This document shows positions 8,117-17,082 of a stretch of DNA of 64,000 nt, piece after piece. Source of the stretch: Flintibacter muris. Its GTDB lineage: Bacteria > Bacillota > Clostridia > Oscillospirales > Oscillospiraceae. Numbering within the stretch: position 1 is the stretch's first letter; each line of letters starts with the position of its first letter. The stretch is taken from contig NZ_CALPCP010000002.1 in the NCBI RefSeq assembly GCF_943192995.1, positions 248,001-312,000 on the forward strand. Reading direction: 5' to 3'. The translations under genes were made by a program, and so were the position numbers. Under the pieces are notes generated by a model. It was given only the letters and a program-made list of their open reading frames with translations, was not told the DNA's origin and did no database searches.

Positions 8117-9361
8117 ATGTTTCAAGATAACCTGGCCCTGGTTAAGGAGATGGACCCGGAAATCGGGAGGATGATCGATCTGGAATTTCAGCGGCAAAAC
8201 CGGAATATTGAACTGATTGCCTCTGAAAATATTGTCAGCGAAGCTGTGATGGCGGCCATGGGGTCGGTGCTCACCAACAAATATGCCGAGGGCTACCCCG
8301 GCAAGCGGTATTACGGCGGCTGTGAAGACGTGGACCTGGTGGAGGAGGAGGCCATCCGCCGGGTATGCCGGCTGTTCGGCGCCTCCTATGCCAACGTGCA
8401 GCCCCACTCCGGGGCTCAGGCCAACATGGCGGTCTATCAGGCCCTCTGCCAGCCGGGCGATACAGTGCTGGGTATGAGCCTGGACAACGGCGGGCATCTG
8501 ACCCACGGTTCCCCTGTAAACCAGTCCGGCCTGCTGTACAACATCATCCCCTACGGCGTGGACGGAGACGGTCTGATCGATTACGACGCTCTGGAAAAGC
8601 TGGCTCAGGAGAAAAAGCCCAAAATGATTATTGCCGGGGCCTCCGCCTACCCCCGGGCCATTGACTTTGCCCGCTTCGCCAATATTGCCAGGAGTGTGAG
8701 AGCCTACCTCTTTGTGGATATGGCCCACATTGCCGGCCTGGTGGCCGCGGGAGTTCACCAAAACCCGGTACCCTACGCCGACGTGGTCACCACTACCACC
8801 CACAAAACCCTGCGCGGCCCCCGGGGCGGTGTGATCCTCTGCCGGGACGAGGAGCTGGGCAAGAAATTCAACAAGGCCATCTTCCCCGGCACCCAGGGCG
8901 GGCCGCTGATGCATGTGATCGCCGCCAAGGCCGTGTGCTTTGGGGAGGCCCTCCAGCCCTCTTTCCGGGAATACGGCCAAAAGGTAATTGAAAACGCCCA
9001 GGCCCTGGCCCAGGGACTGCTGAAACGAAAGCTGAACCTGGTTTCCGGCGGCACGGACAACCACCTGATGCTGCTGGACCTGCGGGGGCTGGACGTCACC
9101 GGCAAGGAGCTGCAAAACCGGCTGGACGAGGTGTATATTACCGCCAACAAAAACGCCGTTCCCAATGAGCCCCGCAGTCCCTTCATCACATCCGGCCTGC
9201 GCCTGGGCACCCCCGCCGTCACCACCCGGGGCTTTGGCCCTGAGGAGATGGACCTGATCGCCGGCTGGATTGCCGATACCATTTTTGATTTTGAACACAC
9301 CGCCCAGTCCGTGCGCCAGGGCGTCACCCAGCTGTGCGCCCGCTACCCGCTGTACCGCTGA
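8117..9361 (+). CDS. glyA: Serine hydroxymethyltransferase
   Basis: The 414-residue product interconverts serine and glycine while loading tetrahydrofolate with a one-carbon unit in the cytoplasm. The family hallmarks are clear: ENIVSEAV near the N-terminus, [13 protein letters not shown], and the PLP-binding lysine in [14 protein letters not shown] (about residue 227). Length matches the usual 410-420. It is monocistronic, with its own promoter upstream and a terminator just after the stop. Confidence 0.97.
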   Translation: MFQDNLALVKEMDPEIGRMIDLEFQRQNRNIELIASENIVSEAVMAAMGSVLTNKYAEGYPGKRYYGGCEDVDLVEEEAIRRVCRLFGASYANVQPHSGAQANMAVYQALCQPGDTVLGMSLDNGGHLTHGSPVNQSGLLYNIIPYGVDGDGLIDYDALEKLAQEKKPKMIIAGASAYPRAIDFARFANIARSVRAYLFVDMAHIAGLVAAGVHQNPVPYADVVTTTTHKTLRGPRGGVILCRDEELGKKFNKAIFPGTQGGPLMHVIAAKAVCFGEALQPSFREYGQKVIENAQALAQGLLKRKLNLVSGGTDNHLMLLDLRGLDVTGKELQNRLDEVYITANKNAVPNEPRSPFITSGLRLGTPAVTTRGFGPEEMDLIAGWIADTIFDFEHTAQSVRQGVTQLCARYPLYR

Positions 9362-9376
9362 ATGTCTTATAGAAAA

Positions 9377-9404
9377 ATGGAGAGGACTTTAAAAGTCCTC
9401 TCCA
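9377..9404 (+). terminator. Hairpin terminator after glyA
   Basis: ATGGAGAGGACTTT pairs with AAAGTCCTCTCCAT. A TTTTT run occurs a few bases later (9411-9415). It lies 16 bases after the glyA stop and may also serve the convergent gene on the minus strand. Confidence 0.7.
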
Positions 9405-9431
9405 TCCGCATTTTTACGATTTGAACATCAA

Positions 9432-9821
9432 TCAGTCCTGCTTGTCTTCCTCCGCAGGCGCTTCCTCTGTGGGCTCGGCTGCTTCCACGGCCTCAACTTC
9501 CACATCTACATCCACAACCTCGGGCTCAGGGTCGCCGGGCTGCTTCAGCTCCGCAATCCGCTCGTTGTTGGTCTCAATCAGGGCCTTGGAGGCGGTAATC
9601 CGCTCACAGGCGGCGGCGTAGGCTCCGTCGGGGGCGGCGCCGTTTTCGGCGTAGTACAGCTTGCCCAGCTCAATATAGGCCTTCTTGATGGCGTCTTCCT
9701 CGGCCATATTGGCGGTTTTCAGCTTGGCAATCTCCGCCAGACGCTTGGACTGAGCCACGCCCGCCTGGGCCAGATCGGCAGCTCTGTCCTTCAGGGACTC
9801 AAAAGTGCTCTTAAAATCCAT
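9432..9821 (-). CDS. Small coiled-coil protein with acidic tail, unknown function
   Basis: The 129-residue cytoplasmic protein has a helical, probably coiled-coil N-terminal half (MDFKSTFESLKDRAADLAQ and following) and a very acidic, low-complexity tail (VDVDVEVEAVEAAEPTEEAP). I recognise no catalytic motif. The N-terminal pattern resembles small helical proteins of Clostridia that sometimes also carry zinc ribbons, but no cysteine pair is present here. It has its own ribosome site (AAGGAGG) and promoter. Confidence 0.75.
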   Translation of the reverse strand: MDFKSTFESLKDRAADLAQAGVAQSKRLAEIAKLKTANMAEEDAIKKAYIELGKLYYAENGAAPDGAYAAACERITASKALIETNNERIAELKQPGDPEPEVVDVDVEVEAVEAAEPTEEAPAEEDKQD

Positions 9822-9865
9822 TACAGTAACCTCCTTAAAATTACGGTTCCCCGTTCGTTGCCTCT

Positions 9866-9894
9866 ATTCTAGCTGATTTTCTCCCCGAGCGCAA
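9866..9894 (-). promoter_or_regulatory. Sigma-A promoter for the coiled-coil protein gene
   Basis: On the minus strand TTGCGC (9894-9889) and TAGAAT (9871-9866) have a 17-base spacer, about 45 bases before the ATG. Confidence 0.6.
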
Positions 9895-9951
9895 GTGGCT
9901 TTATCTTTATTTAATGATTTTTTCATGAGAAGTATATTCCCTTTTTATGAA

Positions 9952-9982
9952 AGCGGGCCCCCGGCTGTACCGGAGGCCCGCT
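9952..9982 (-). terminator. Terminator after the uracil permease gene
   Basis: A 13-bp stem with one mismatch (AGCGGGCCCCCGG with CCGGAGGCCCGCT) closes a 5-base loop. On the minus strand it is followed only by TTTC, so it may be a weaker terminator. Confidence 0.6.
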
Positions 9983-9999
9983 GATGCTGAAATTCACTT

Positions 10000-11346
10000 T
10001 TAATACCGTCCAAAGTCACCGGAGCGGCCCTTGGTTACGTCGGAGCCGAACTCATAGTCCTTGCCGGGGAGGATAGCGTTGAGGCCAATACCCGCGATCG
10101 CGGCAATGGCCAGGGAGGTAAGAGTGATGGAGGTGCCCCCCACGTTGAAGGTGAGGCCGGAGAACTCGTTGTTAAAGCCCCAGATTTTAAAGCCCAGGCC
10201 GCACACCATAATAACGGCGGCAATAATCAGGTTCCGGGAGTTGGTAAAGTCCACCCGGTTTTCCACCACGTTGCGCACACCGATGGCGGAGATCATGCCA
10301 TAGAGGATGAAGGACACGCCGCCTATGATGGCGGTGGGGATTGAGTTGATGACGGCGGCGAATTTGGGGGAGAAGGAGAGCACCACAGCGTAGATGGCGG
10401 CCAGACGGACCACCTTGGGGTCGAAGACCCGGGACAGCTCCAGCACGCCGGTGTTCTCGCCGTAGGTGGTGTTGGCGGGACCGCCAAACAGGCCGGCGAT
10501 CGCGGTGGCCACGCCGTCGCCGGTCAGGGTGCGGTGCAGACCGGGGTCCTCAATAAAGTTTTCCTCCACCGTGGCGGAGATGGCGGACATATCGCCAATG
10601 TGCTCCATCATGGCGGCAATGGCAATCGGGGCCATGACCAGGATGGAGGTGATATCAAATTTGGCCAGCACAAAGGGCTGGAGGCCCACGGAGTCAGCGG
10701 AGGCCACGCCGGAAAAGTCCACCTGATTTGTTATCAGCGCCACCGCATAGGGGATGAGCACTCCCAGGAGGATGGGAATGATCTTAACCATACCCTTGCC
10801 CCAGATATTGGCCGCCACAATGACGGCAATGGACAAAATGGCCAGCCACCAGCAGGTGGAGGCGTTATTGATAGCGCTGGGAGCCAGGGACAGCCCAATG
10901 AGGATAATGATAGGGCCGGTGACCACAGGAGGCAGAAAACGCATCACCTTGTGGACGCCCACCGCCTTAATCAGTCCGGCCAGCACCAGGTAGAGCAGTC
11001 CAGCCACCACAATGCCCCCCAGGGCGTAGGGCAGTTTCTCCTCGCCGGTCATGTTGGCGTAGATGCCGGAGTTCAGCTCCGCCACAGCGGCAAAGCCGCC
11101 CAGATAGGCGAAGGAGGAGCCCAGAAAGGCGGGCACCTTCCATTTGGTGCAGAAGTGGAAAAACAGGGTACCCAGGCCGGCAAAGAGCAGGGTGGTCTGG
11201 ATGGACAGGGGCAGGCCGTAGCCCTGGACCAGGATGGGCACCAGAACAGTGGCCCCAAACATGGCAAACATGTGCTGCAAGCCCAGGATCAGCATCTTGG
11301 GCAGGCCCAGCTGCCTGGCGTCGCGGATGGGTTGGTTGTTGTTCAT
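10000..11346 (-). CDS. uraA: Uracil/xanthine permease (NCS2 family)
   Basis: The product (about 448 residues) is a nucleobase:proton symporter of the inner membrane with about 14 hydrophobic segments. Family features include GLQHMFAMFGATVLVPIL near the N-terminus and NTTYGENTGVLELSRVFDP in the substrate region. That second motif is typical of uracil permeases. The ATG at 11346 is chosen because AAAGGAGAACAAC precedes it. The frame extends upstream to 11385, but that extension crosses a transcription terminator. Regulation appears to be by attenuation (see the leader peptide and terminator upstream). Confidence 0.93.
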   Translation of the reverse strand: MNNNQPIRDARQLGLPKMLILGLQHMFAMFGATVLVPILVQGYGLPLSIQTTLLFAGLGTLFFHFCTKWKVPAFLGSSFAYLGGFAAVAELNSGIYANMTGEEKLPYALGGIVVAGLLYLVLAGLIKAVGVHKVMRFLPPVVTGPIIILIGLSLAPSAINNASTCWWLAILSIAVIVAANIWGKGMVKIIPILLGVLIPYAVALITNQVDFSGVASADSVGLQPFVLAKFDITSILVMAPIAIAAMMEHIGDMSAISATVEENFIEDPGLHRTLTGDGVATAIAGLFGGPANTTYGENTGVLELSRVFDPKVVRLAAIYAVVLSFSPKFAAVINSIPTAIIGGVSFILYGMISAIGVRNVVENRVDFTNSRNLIIAAVIMVCGLGFKIWGFNNEFSGLTFNVGGTSITLTSLAIAAIAGIGLNAILPGKDYEFGSDVTKGRSGDFGRY

Positions 11347-11374
11347 GTTGTTCTCCTTTCTCTCTCGCACGCAT

Positions 11375-11401
11375 AAAAAAAGCAATCACCAATGTGATTG
11401 C
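11375..11401 (-). terminator. Leader terminator (attenuator) of the uracil permease gene
   Basis: On the minus strand an 8-bp perfect stem (GCAATCAC with GTGATTGC) closes a 4-base loop and is followed by seven T's. It lies between the promoter and the permease start, two bases after the stop codon of a short leader frame. This is the position expected of a translation-coupled attenuator. Confidence 0.7.
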
Positions 11402-11403
11402 CG

Positions 11404-11463
11404 TCACGAAATAGAAATACAGAGGCCGCCAAGGGCAGAATAAACGTACATCAGCGCAAACAT
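11404..11463 (-). CDS. Putative 19-residue leader peptide of uraA
   Basis: The short frame encodes MFALMYVYSALGGLCISIS. It has a very strong ribosome site (AAAGGAGGGG, 6 bases before the ATG). It starts about 24 bases after the predicted transcription start and stops two bases before the attenuator hairpin. The last codons are U-rich. In E. coli pyrBI a similar layout lets low UTP pause the polymerase so that the trailing ribosome blocks the terminator. Here the same mechanism is inferred. Alternatively it could be a genuine small membrane peptide. Confidence 0.55.
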   Translation of the reverse strand: MFALMYVYSALGGLCISIS

Positions 11464-11493
11464 GGCGTTCCCCTCCTTTTTTCTACCCGAAGT

Positions 11494-11522
11494 ATCATAT
11501 CAGAAACTGTCCCGCCGCGCAA
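11494..11522 (-). promoter_or_regulatory. Sigma-A promoter of the uraA leader transcript
   Basis: On the minus strand TTGCGC (11522-11517) and TATGAT (11499-11494) are 17 bases apart. Transcription would start near 11487, so the leader peptide and attenuator lie inside the transcript. Confidence 0.7.
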
Positions 11523-11541
11523 TTAGCAGTTTCCACAAAAT

Positions 11542-12204
11542 TCAAGCCCGCCGTCTGCCCCTTCCTGTCCACAAATCAGCAGTGATGAGGGCAGCGCACC
11601 AAACCAGCAGCAGGACCAGAATCAAAATGGCGCAGTTGCGGAAAAAATCCTGGGGCAGAAAGAGGATAATAGGGTCGCTCCGCCAGTCGAAAATCCAGTT
11701 GTCCTTTCCCGGGAAAAACAGGGCATGGAAGATGACAAAGGCCCGGTCGAAGTCCAGGGCCGCCAGTCCGCCTACGGTCAGAAAGGAGGTTCCCAGCCCT
11801 GCCGCCGCCCACAGACCGGGTCCCCGGCCCAGAAAACGGTGGGGACGCATCTTCCTCATTTTACAAATGACCAGCACAGCCAGCAGCAATACCAGCGCGG
11901 CCCTCAACACCCGCAGATCCAGCAGGAACAGTCCCCGCACGTCGGCGAAGTGGTCCGCCCCGGACTGGGAGAAGGCCAGCACCCCGGCGGAGAAGTCCTT
12001 CCGCTTCCCCAGGCAGAAGTCCATCATCTCGTCGTAGGCGGTTTTGATCTCCTCCTCCGTCAGGCCATAGCCGGTTAAACCCATGGGGCCGATATGGGCG
12101 TAGTAAAAGCTCCGGCACAGCAGAGGGACGGCGACAGAGCCCGTGAGCACCACCAGGGCAATCAAAACGGACAGAATGACAGACAGGGGCTTGCTGGTTT
12201 TCAT
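11542..12204 (-). CDS. TIGR01906-type integral membrane protein
   Basis: The 220-residue protein has about five hydrophobic segments: a first helix near residues 8-30, then pairs around LRAALVLLLAVLVICKM, LWAAAGLGTSFLTVGGLAAL and NCAILILVLLLVWCAALIT. It carries the pattern FHALFFPGKDNWIFDWRSDP, which I associate with the TIGR01906/DUF1461 family of uncharacterised membrane proteins in Firmicutes. Function is unknown. It lies downstream of cstA but is separated from it by a hairpin terminator. Confidence 0.8.
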   Translation of the reverse strand: MKTSKPLSVILSVLIALVVLTGSVAVPLLCRSFYYAHIGPMGLTGYGLTEEEIKTAYDEMMDFCLGKRKDFSAGVLAFSQSGADHFADVRGLFLLDLRVLRAALVLLLAVLVICKMRKMRPHRFLGRGPGLWAAAGLGTSFLTVGGLAALDFDRAFVIFHALFFPGKDNWIFDWRSDPIILFLPQDFFRNCAILILVLLLVWCAALITADLWTGRGRRRA

Positions 12205-12226
12205 TAGATACCTCCAGATGTTTCAG

Positions 12227-12256
12227 AAAGCGGGCCCGGTATTCCAGGCCCGCTTT
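12227..12256 (-). terminator. Terminator after cstA
   Basis: A 10-bp perfect stem (AAAGCGGGCC with GGCCCGCTTT) closes a 10-base loop. On the minus strand it continues into TTTCT. It sits between the cstA stop and the start of the next minus-strand gene. Confidence 0.65.
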
Positions 12257-12284
12257 TTGCTCTGTTTGGATGGAACAGGGAAGT

Positions 12285-14000
12285 TTAGGCTTTCTTCTTG
12301 CCGCCGAAGATGACCCGGCAGCCTTCAATCGCCAGCACGATAGCCAGCACGAAGAGCAGGGTGCCCAGAATAGCCTGGGCGTAGGTGCCCCAGTCCACGC
12401 TCTCAGCGCCGACGGCGATCAGCTTCACCCGGGCGGTGACGGTCTGGAACAGGGAGCACAGGGTAACCACCAGCATAAACAGCATGGGGATGTAGAACAT
12501 CTTGTTGTTCCGGCCAATGTTGCCCAGCCAGGCGCAGACGGTGAGCAGGGCCAAAGCGGCCAGCAGCTGGTTGGCAGCGCCGAACAGGGGCCAGATCTTG
12601 CCGTAGCCGGTCATACCCAGGCCAACGCCCAGCACCACGGTGATGGCGGTGGCCACCACGGGGTTGGTGAGGGTGGCGCGGAAGCCGCTGACATCCTTAT
12701 AGGTCTCGCCGGGGGCCAGCCAGAACTCCTGGAACATATACCGGGCCAGACGGGTGGCGGTATCCAGGGAGGTCAGGCAGAAGGCGGACACGGTGAGCAC
12801 CAGCAGGGCCTGAACGGTGGGCTGGGTAGCCTCCAGGCCGGGGATGCAGGCCACCATCCGGGACAGGCCGGTGGCGAAGACGGTGGTGGGGGTGCGCAGG
12901 CCGTCCAGGTACTCCTGCCAGATAAAGCCCACAGCGCACAGGGAGATCAGGGCCAGGGCGCACTCAATGAGCATGCCGCCGTAAGCGATAGGCTTGGCGT
13001 CCCGCTCGTGGTCCAGCTGCTTGGAGGTAGTGCCCGAGCCCACCAGGGAGTGGAAGCCGGAGATGGCGCCGCAGGCGATGGTGACAAACAGGGCGGGGAA
13101 CATGGTGCCCAGAGAGGTGGTACTGATGGTGTCTACCCAGCCGGTGAAGGCGGGGATCTCCATGCTCAGGTTGTTGCCGGTGAGGCCGGCGCCTACCACG
13201 CCCACAAAGGCGATAATCATCATGCCGTAGAGCAGGAAGGAGGACAGGTAGTCACGGGGCTGGAGCAGAATCCACACCGGAGCCACCGAGGCAATGAGGA
13301 TATACACGCCGATAATCCACATCCACACGTTGTTGCTCAGGTAGATGGGGTGGAAGTTCAGGCCAATAACCAGGCAGGCCACAATACCGATTACGCCCAC
13401 CACAGTGGCCACGGACAAAGGCGCGCCCCGGCGGTACACGCACAGGCCGAAGATGATAGCCATCACGATAAACAGGATGGAAATCATGGCCACGGCGGCG
13501 TTGTCCTCGTTGTGAGCGCCGTCGGCAGTAAAGCCGTTGAAGGTGCCGGCCACAATGGAGGCAAAGGCGGCCACCACCAGCACCAGGGTCAGGTAAGAGA
13601 ACACGATAAACAGCTTTTTGGCCCGCTCGCCAATGTTGGCGGCCACCACCTCGCCCAGGGTCTGGCCCTTGTGGCGGATGGAGGCGAACAGCGCGCCGTA
13701 GTCATGGACGGCGCCGAAGAAGATGCCGCCAACGAGGACCCACAGCACCACGGGGACCCAGCCGAAGACGGCCGCCTGGATGGGGCCGTTAATGGGGCCG
13801 GCGCCGGCGATGGAGGAAAAATGGTGTCCCATCAGGACGGGGGCTTTGGCAGGGACGTAGTCCATGCCGTCCTCCAGCTCATGAGCTGGAGTGGTCTTGC
13901 TGTCGTCCACGCCCCACTGCTTGGCCAGCCAGCCGCCGTAGAAGATGTAACCGGCGATCAGAATGGCGCAGCCGACTAAAAGTACCAGTACTGCATTCAT
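12285..14000 (-). CDS. cstA: Carbon starvation protein A, peptide/pyruvate-type transporter
   Basis: The 571-residue product is a many-helix membrane transporter of the CstA/BtsT family, which imports peptides or pyruvate under carbon limitation. Family marks include MGHHFSSIAGAGPINGPI near residue 57 and the stretch FHSLVGSGTTSKQL. Length is in the range of the shorter Firmicute CstA proteins. It follows a small unknown gene by 20 bases, and the pair shares an upstream promoter. Confidence 0.95.
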   Translation of the reverse strand: MNAVLVLLVGCAILIAGYIFYGGWLAKQWGVDDSKTTPAHELEDGMDYVPAKAPVLMGHHFSSIAGAGPINGPIQAAVFGWVPVVLWVLVGGIFFGAVHDYGALFASIRHKGQTLGEVVAANIGERAKKLFIVFSYLTLVLVVAAFASIVAGTFNGFTADGAHNEDNAAVAMISILFIVMAIIFGLCVYRRGAPLSVATVVGVIGIVACLVIGLNFHPIYLSNNVWMWIIGVYILIASVAPVWILLQPRDYLSSFLLYGMMIIAFVGVVGAGLTGNNLSMEIPAFTGWVDTISTTSLGTMFPALFVTIACGAISGFHSLVGSGTTSKQLDHERDAKPIAYGGMLIECALALISLCAVGFIWQEYLDGLRTPTTVFATGLSRMVACIPGLEATQPTVQALLVLTVSAFCLTSLDTATRLARYMFQEFWLAPGETYKDVSGFRATLTNPVVATAITVVLGVGLGMTGYGKIWPLFGAANQLLAALALLTVCAWLGNIGRNNKMFYIPMLFMLVVTLCSLFQTVTARVKLIAVGAESVDWGTYAQAILGTLLFVLAIVLAIEGCRVIFGGKKKA

Positions 14001-14020
14001 TGATGATTTTTCTCCTCTCC

Positions 14021-14542
14021 TTAATGATTTGCAGGGATGATACGGCCCGTCAGCCGCTCCAGGTCCTTTTTCAGGGCCCTTCCGGCGCGGTTGACGGTCA
14101 CTTCGCCGGTGGACAGGTCCACGGCGGCTATTCTAAACTCCATCCATCCATGGAGCGATAGCTTAAATTCCCGGCGCTTTTTCAGCTTTTTCAGCTGGTC
14201 CAGAGCGTCCGGCTGGGCGCTGTCGTACAGCACCACGGCGGTAAGGTAGGTATACATGTGCTGGGAGTGGGGGCGTACCCGGGGCTCGCCGTCGGCCAGG
14301 GTCCTTTGGAATATCTCCTCCACGGCGGCTCTGTCCAGCTCCCCCGCGTCCCACAGGTAGAGGTACTCGTGGTTCTCCGCCGCCCACAGCTCCGCCTTTT
14401 TCACCAGTACATACTGGCTGTCCCGGGTGTGGTAGGCGCACAGGGCCTTCAGGGCCGTGCCGTCGTTCACATCCTCCACGTCATAATAGGCGGCGTAGGC
14501 GTCTTTCAGCCCCTTCAGGACCTGTTCACTGAGCTGAGACAC
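14021..14542 (-). CDS. Unknown protein co-transcribed with cstA
   Basis: The 173-residue product is soluble, with no signal peptide or membrane helix. I do not recognise it. Visible features are AAYYDVEDVN near the N-terminus, an HTRDSQYVLVKKAELW segment, and a C-terminal region (EFKLSLHGWMEFRIAAVDLS) that reads like a beta-rich unit. Its place 20 bases upstream of cstA under the same promoter suggests a role in transporter control or substrate handling. The start is GTG at 14542 with AGAGAGGAA upstream. Confidence 0.75.
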   Translation of the reverse strand: MSQLSEQVLKGLKDAYAAYYDVEDVNDGTALKALCAYHTRDSQYVLVKKAELWAAENHEYLYLWDAGELDRAAVEEIFQRTLADGEPRVRPHSQHMYTYLTAVVLYDSAQPDALDQLKKLKKRREFKLSLHGWMEFRIAAVDLSTGEVTVNRAGRALKKDLERLTGRIIPANH

Positions 14543-14607
14543 AGCGTTCCTCTCTTTCTCTCCCCTTCCCTTGGGGGGACTTTATGAATAAATTGTGAAG
14601 CACCATA

Positions 14608-14636
14608 ATCATAGCAGATCATCCCATTTTTTTCAA
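14608..14636 (-). promoter_or_regulatory. Sigma-A promoter for the cstA operon
   Basis: On the minus strand TTGAAA (14636-14631) and TATGAT (14613-14608) have a 17-base spacer, about 65 bases upstream of the first start codon. Confidence 0.7.
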
Positions 14637-14743
14637 GAAAAACCTTTGGTGTATCTATACAAAGAATGAAGCCCAACAAGTTGTTTTTTCACGCTAATGC
14701 ATAGTACCGTGAAAGTGAAAAGCGCTCCGTTCGCAGATTGAAC

Positions 14744-14874
14744 TGTAGGGGCGGCCACAGGCCGCCCCTACGAAGCTGGTGTCAGCAATTTTGTCGCTGC
14801 AGGGCGCGACGACCCCGGCGCGCCGTTTACAAAGGCTGCCAACCAGCGGCGGGCCGAGTCGTCCCGCCCTACAG
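14744..14874. repeat. Composite GGGGCGGCC repeat with inverted ends
   Basis: The element begins CTGTAGGGGCGGCC and ends with CCCGCCCTACAG, so its ends are inverted repeats. Inside are the hairpin GTAGGGGCGGC/GCCGCCCCTAC (14746-14771) and a second GC-rich palindrome GGCGCGAC...GGCGCGCC. It lies between two divergent promoters and has no coding capacity. It looks like a small mobile or formerly mobile repeat. Confidence 0.6.
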
Positions 14875-14925
14875 ATAAGGCGGATGTTCTAACATTGATT
14901 TTCCCGCGATTCAAACGGGGGTCCG

Positions 14926-14954
14926 TTGACAACCCTGTCCCAATCCAGTACAAT
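14926..14954 (+). promoter_or_regulatory. Strong sigma-A promoter for the LtaS-like gene
   Basis: A consensus TTGACA (14926-14931) and TACAAT (14949-14954) are separated by 17 bases. Transcription would start close to 14961, leaving a leader of about 37 bases. Confidence 0.75.
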
Positions 14955-14997
14955 AGTCCAGGCTTGATTTCCTTTTCCGATCAGGAGGTGAACATCT

Positions 14998-17043
14998 GTG
15001 GACAATGGAACAACCCCCTGGGCCAAATGGGGCCGGCTGGCCGCCCCCTCCCTGTTCCTGCTGGCGGTTATTTACTATGAGGAGCTGTTTTTAAAGCTCT
15101 ACTGCTTCCGGTCCCTGACGGCGGCAGGGGCGGTCTTCACCTTTTTATTTACTCTGCCTGTGGCCCTGCTGCTGGGACTGCTGTGCGGCGGCGTGTCCCC
15201 CAGGCGGGGACGGGCCCTGCTGCCCCTGATTACCGCGCTGGTCTCTTTGTGGATTGGCGCTCAGCTGGTGTACTACCATCTGTTTAAAACTTTTCTTACC
15301 ATTTATTCCCTGACCAAGATGGCCATGGTGGCCGGGGCCTTTGGCGACATGGCGGTGGGCCAGGTTTTTGCCAGCTGGTTCCCCATCTCCATGATGGCCG
15401 CGCCCTCCATCCTGGCCTGGATATTCCGGGGCAAGCTGATTCCGGACGGCTCTGACGCAGCCAGAGGGCTGCGTCCCCGTTGGGCGGCCATGGCCGCCGC
15501 GGTTCAGTTGGTGTCCATGGGACTGGTGCTGCTGTGCGGCGGCGGGGTGCTATCTCTGCGGTACATCTACTACCGCACCGCCTCCCCGGAGCTGGAGGTC
15601 CAAAACTTCGGCGTGTTCACCCAGACCCAGCTGGAGGTCAGGCGGGTACTCTTCGGCATCAAGCCGGACAGCACCGAGCTGGAGGATGAGCCGGAGCCCG
15701 ACAAAGCTCCGCCCGATCTGGAGCCCACCCTCCCCCCGCCGGACGACGCTCCCCCCACCGGCAGCGTCTTTTCCCCGGAGGCAATCCCCGGCTACCACAC
15801 CCTGCCTATCGACTTTGACTCCCTGATTGAGCAGGAGGAGGACGAGGGGCTGAAAAGCGCTCATCTGTGGTTCTCCCAGCGCGCCCCCACCCCGGAAAAC
15901 CTGTGGACGGGCTACTTTGAGGGCAAAAATCTCATCTGGATTGTGGCGGAGGGCTTTTCCACCCTGGCCATGGACCCGGAGCGGACCCCCACGCTGTGGA
16001 AGCTGTCCCACCAGGGCTTTGTCTTTGACAACTTCTACACTCCGCTGTGGGGGGTGTCCACCTCTGACGGGGAGTACGTCACTACCACCGGCCTCATCCC
16101 CAAGTCTGGGGTGTGGAGTTACTCCCTGTCCTCAGAGAACTACATGCCTTTTGCCCTGGGCAGGCAGTTCCGCAAGGAGGGCTATCGCACCTTCGCCTTT
16201 CATGACTACCTTTATAATTATTACGACCGGGACAAGTCCCACCCCAACATGGGCTATGACTACTACGCCATCGGCCAAGGGCTGGAGCTGGAGGAGGTCT
16301 GGCCTCCCTCCGACCTGGAGATGATGGAAAAAATTGTCCCCATGTTTGTCGAGGAAGAAAAATTTATGGTCTACTGCCTCACCGTCAGCGGACATCTGAC
16401 CTACACCCTGGACAGCAACGCCATGTCCCGGCGCCACTGGGACACGGTGGCCGGCCTTCCCTACAGCGAGGAGGTCCGGTGCTACCTGGCCTGCCAGATG
16501 GAACTGGAGCTGGCCATGAACAGCCTTCTCAGCCAGCTGGAGGCGGCGGGGAAGCTGGACGACACGGTGATCGTCCTGTCCGCCGACCACTACCCCTACG
16601 GTCTGACCGACGAGCAATACAGTGAGCTGCTGGGCCACGAGGTAGACCCGGTGTTTGAAATTTTCCAAAACACCCTTATCCTCTGGAGCGGCGACATGGA
16701 GGGCACCGCCGTCCATGTGAACAAATACTGCTCCAGCCTGGACGTGATGCCCACCCTGTCCAACCTGTTCGGCCTGGATTACGATTCCCGGCTTATCATG
16801 GGCTCGGACATCCTGTCCAGCACACAGCCTCTGGTCATCTTCGCCAACTACAGCTTTATCAATGGGGAGGGCTACTACGATTCCCTTCTGGACCAGTTCA
16901 CCCGCTGGGACGGGGAGGAGCCCGACCTGGAGGAGGTGGCCGGAATGGTGGCCGAGGTGCAAAACCGGGTGGCCTACTCGGGTACGATTCTGGACTGCGA
17001 CTACTACCAGCTGGTCCTGGAGTGGGCCGGGATGATCACATAG
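14998..17043 (+). CDS. LtaS-like membrane phosphoglycerol transferase/sulfatase-fold enzyme
   Basis: The 681-residue protein has about five N-terminal membrane helices (to about residue 190), a proline- and acid-rich linker (near residues 225-255) and an extracytoplasmic alkaline-phosphatase-superfamily domain. Motifs fit lipoteichoic-acid-synthase-like enzymes. LIWIVAEGFSTLAM supplies a metal-binding Glu, STSDGEYV the catalytic Thr or Ser region, and SGHLTY and LSADHYPYG further metal ligands. The likely job is transfer of phosphoglycerol or phosphoethanolamine onto a surface polymer. The start is GTG with AGGAGG 9 bases upstream. Confidence 0.85.
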   Translation: MDNGTTPWAKWGRLAAPSLFLLAVIYYEELFLKLYCFRSLTAAGAVFTFLFTLPVALLLGLLCGGVSPRRGRALLPLITALVSLWIGAQLVYYHLFKTFLTIYSLTKMAMVAGAFGDMAVGQVFASWFPISMMAAPSILAWIFRGKLIPDGSDAARGLRPRWAAMAAAVQLVSMGLVLLCGGGVLSLRYIYYRTASPELEVQNFGVFTQTQLEVRRVLFGIKPDSTELEDEPEPDKAPPDLEPTLPPPDDAPPTGSVFSPEAIPGYHTLPIDFDSLIEQEEDEGLKSAHLWFSQRAPTPENLWTGYFEGKNLIWIVAEGFSTLAMDPERTPTLWKLSHQGFVFDNFYTPLWGVSTSDGEYVTTTGLIPKSGVWSYSLSSENYMPFALGRQFRKEGYRTFAFHDYLYNYYDRDKSHPNMGYDYYAIGQGLELEEVWPPSDLEMMEKIVPMFVEEEKFMVYCLTVSGHLTYTLDSNAMSRRHWDTVAGLPYSEEVRCYLACQMELELAMNSLLSQLEAAGKLDDTVIVLSADHYPYGLTDEQYSELLGHEVDPVFEIFQNTLILWSGDMEGTAVHVNKYCSSLDVMPTLSNLFGLDYDSRLIMGSDILSSTQPLVIFANYSFINGEGYYDSLLDQFTRWDGEEPDLEEVAGMVAEVQNRVAYSGTILDCDYYQLVLEWAGMIT

Positions 17044-17044
17044 C

Positions 17045-17082
17045 GCAAGGACGCCCGCCGGGAGACCGGCAGGCGTCCTTGC
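17045..17082 (+). terminator. Hairpin after the LtaS-like gene
   Basis: GCAAGGACGCC pairs with GGCGTCCTTGC over 11 bp, immediately after the stop codon. No T-run follows, so termination may be inefficient or factor dependent. Confidence 0.5.

Noticed and set aside
12270-13979. A long open frame on the plus strand opposite cstA
   Set aside because: It is a mirror of the high-GC cstA coding frame, has low-complexity Gly/His/Gln content, no ribosome site and no known motif.
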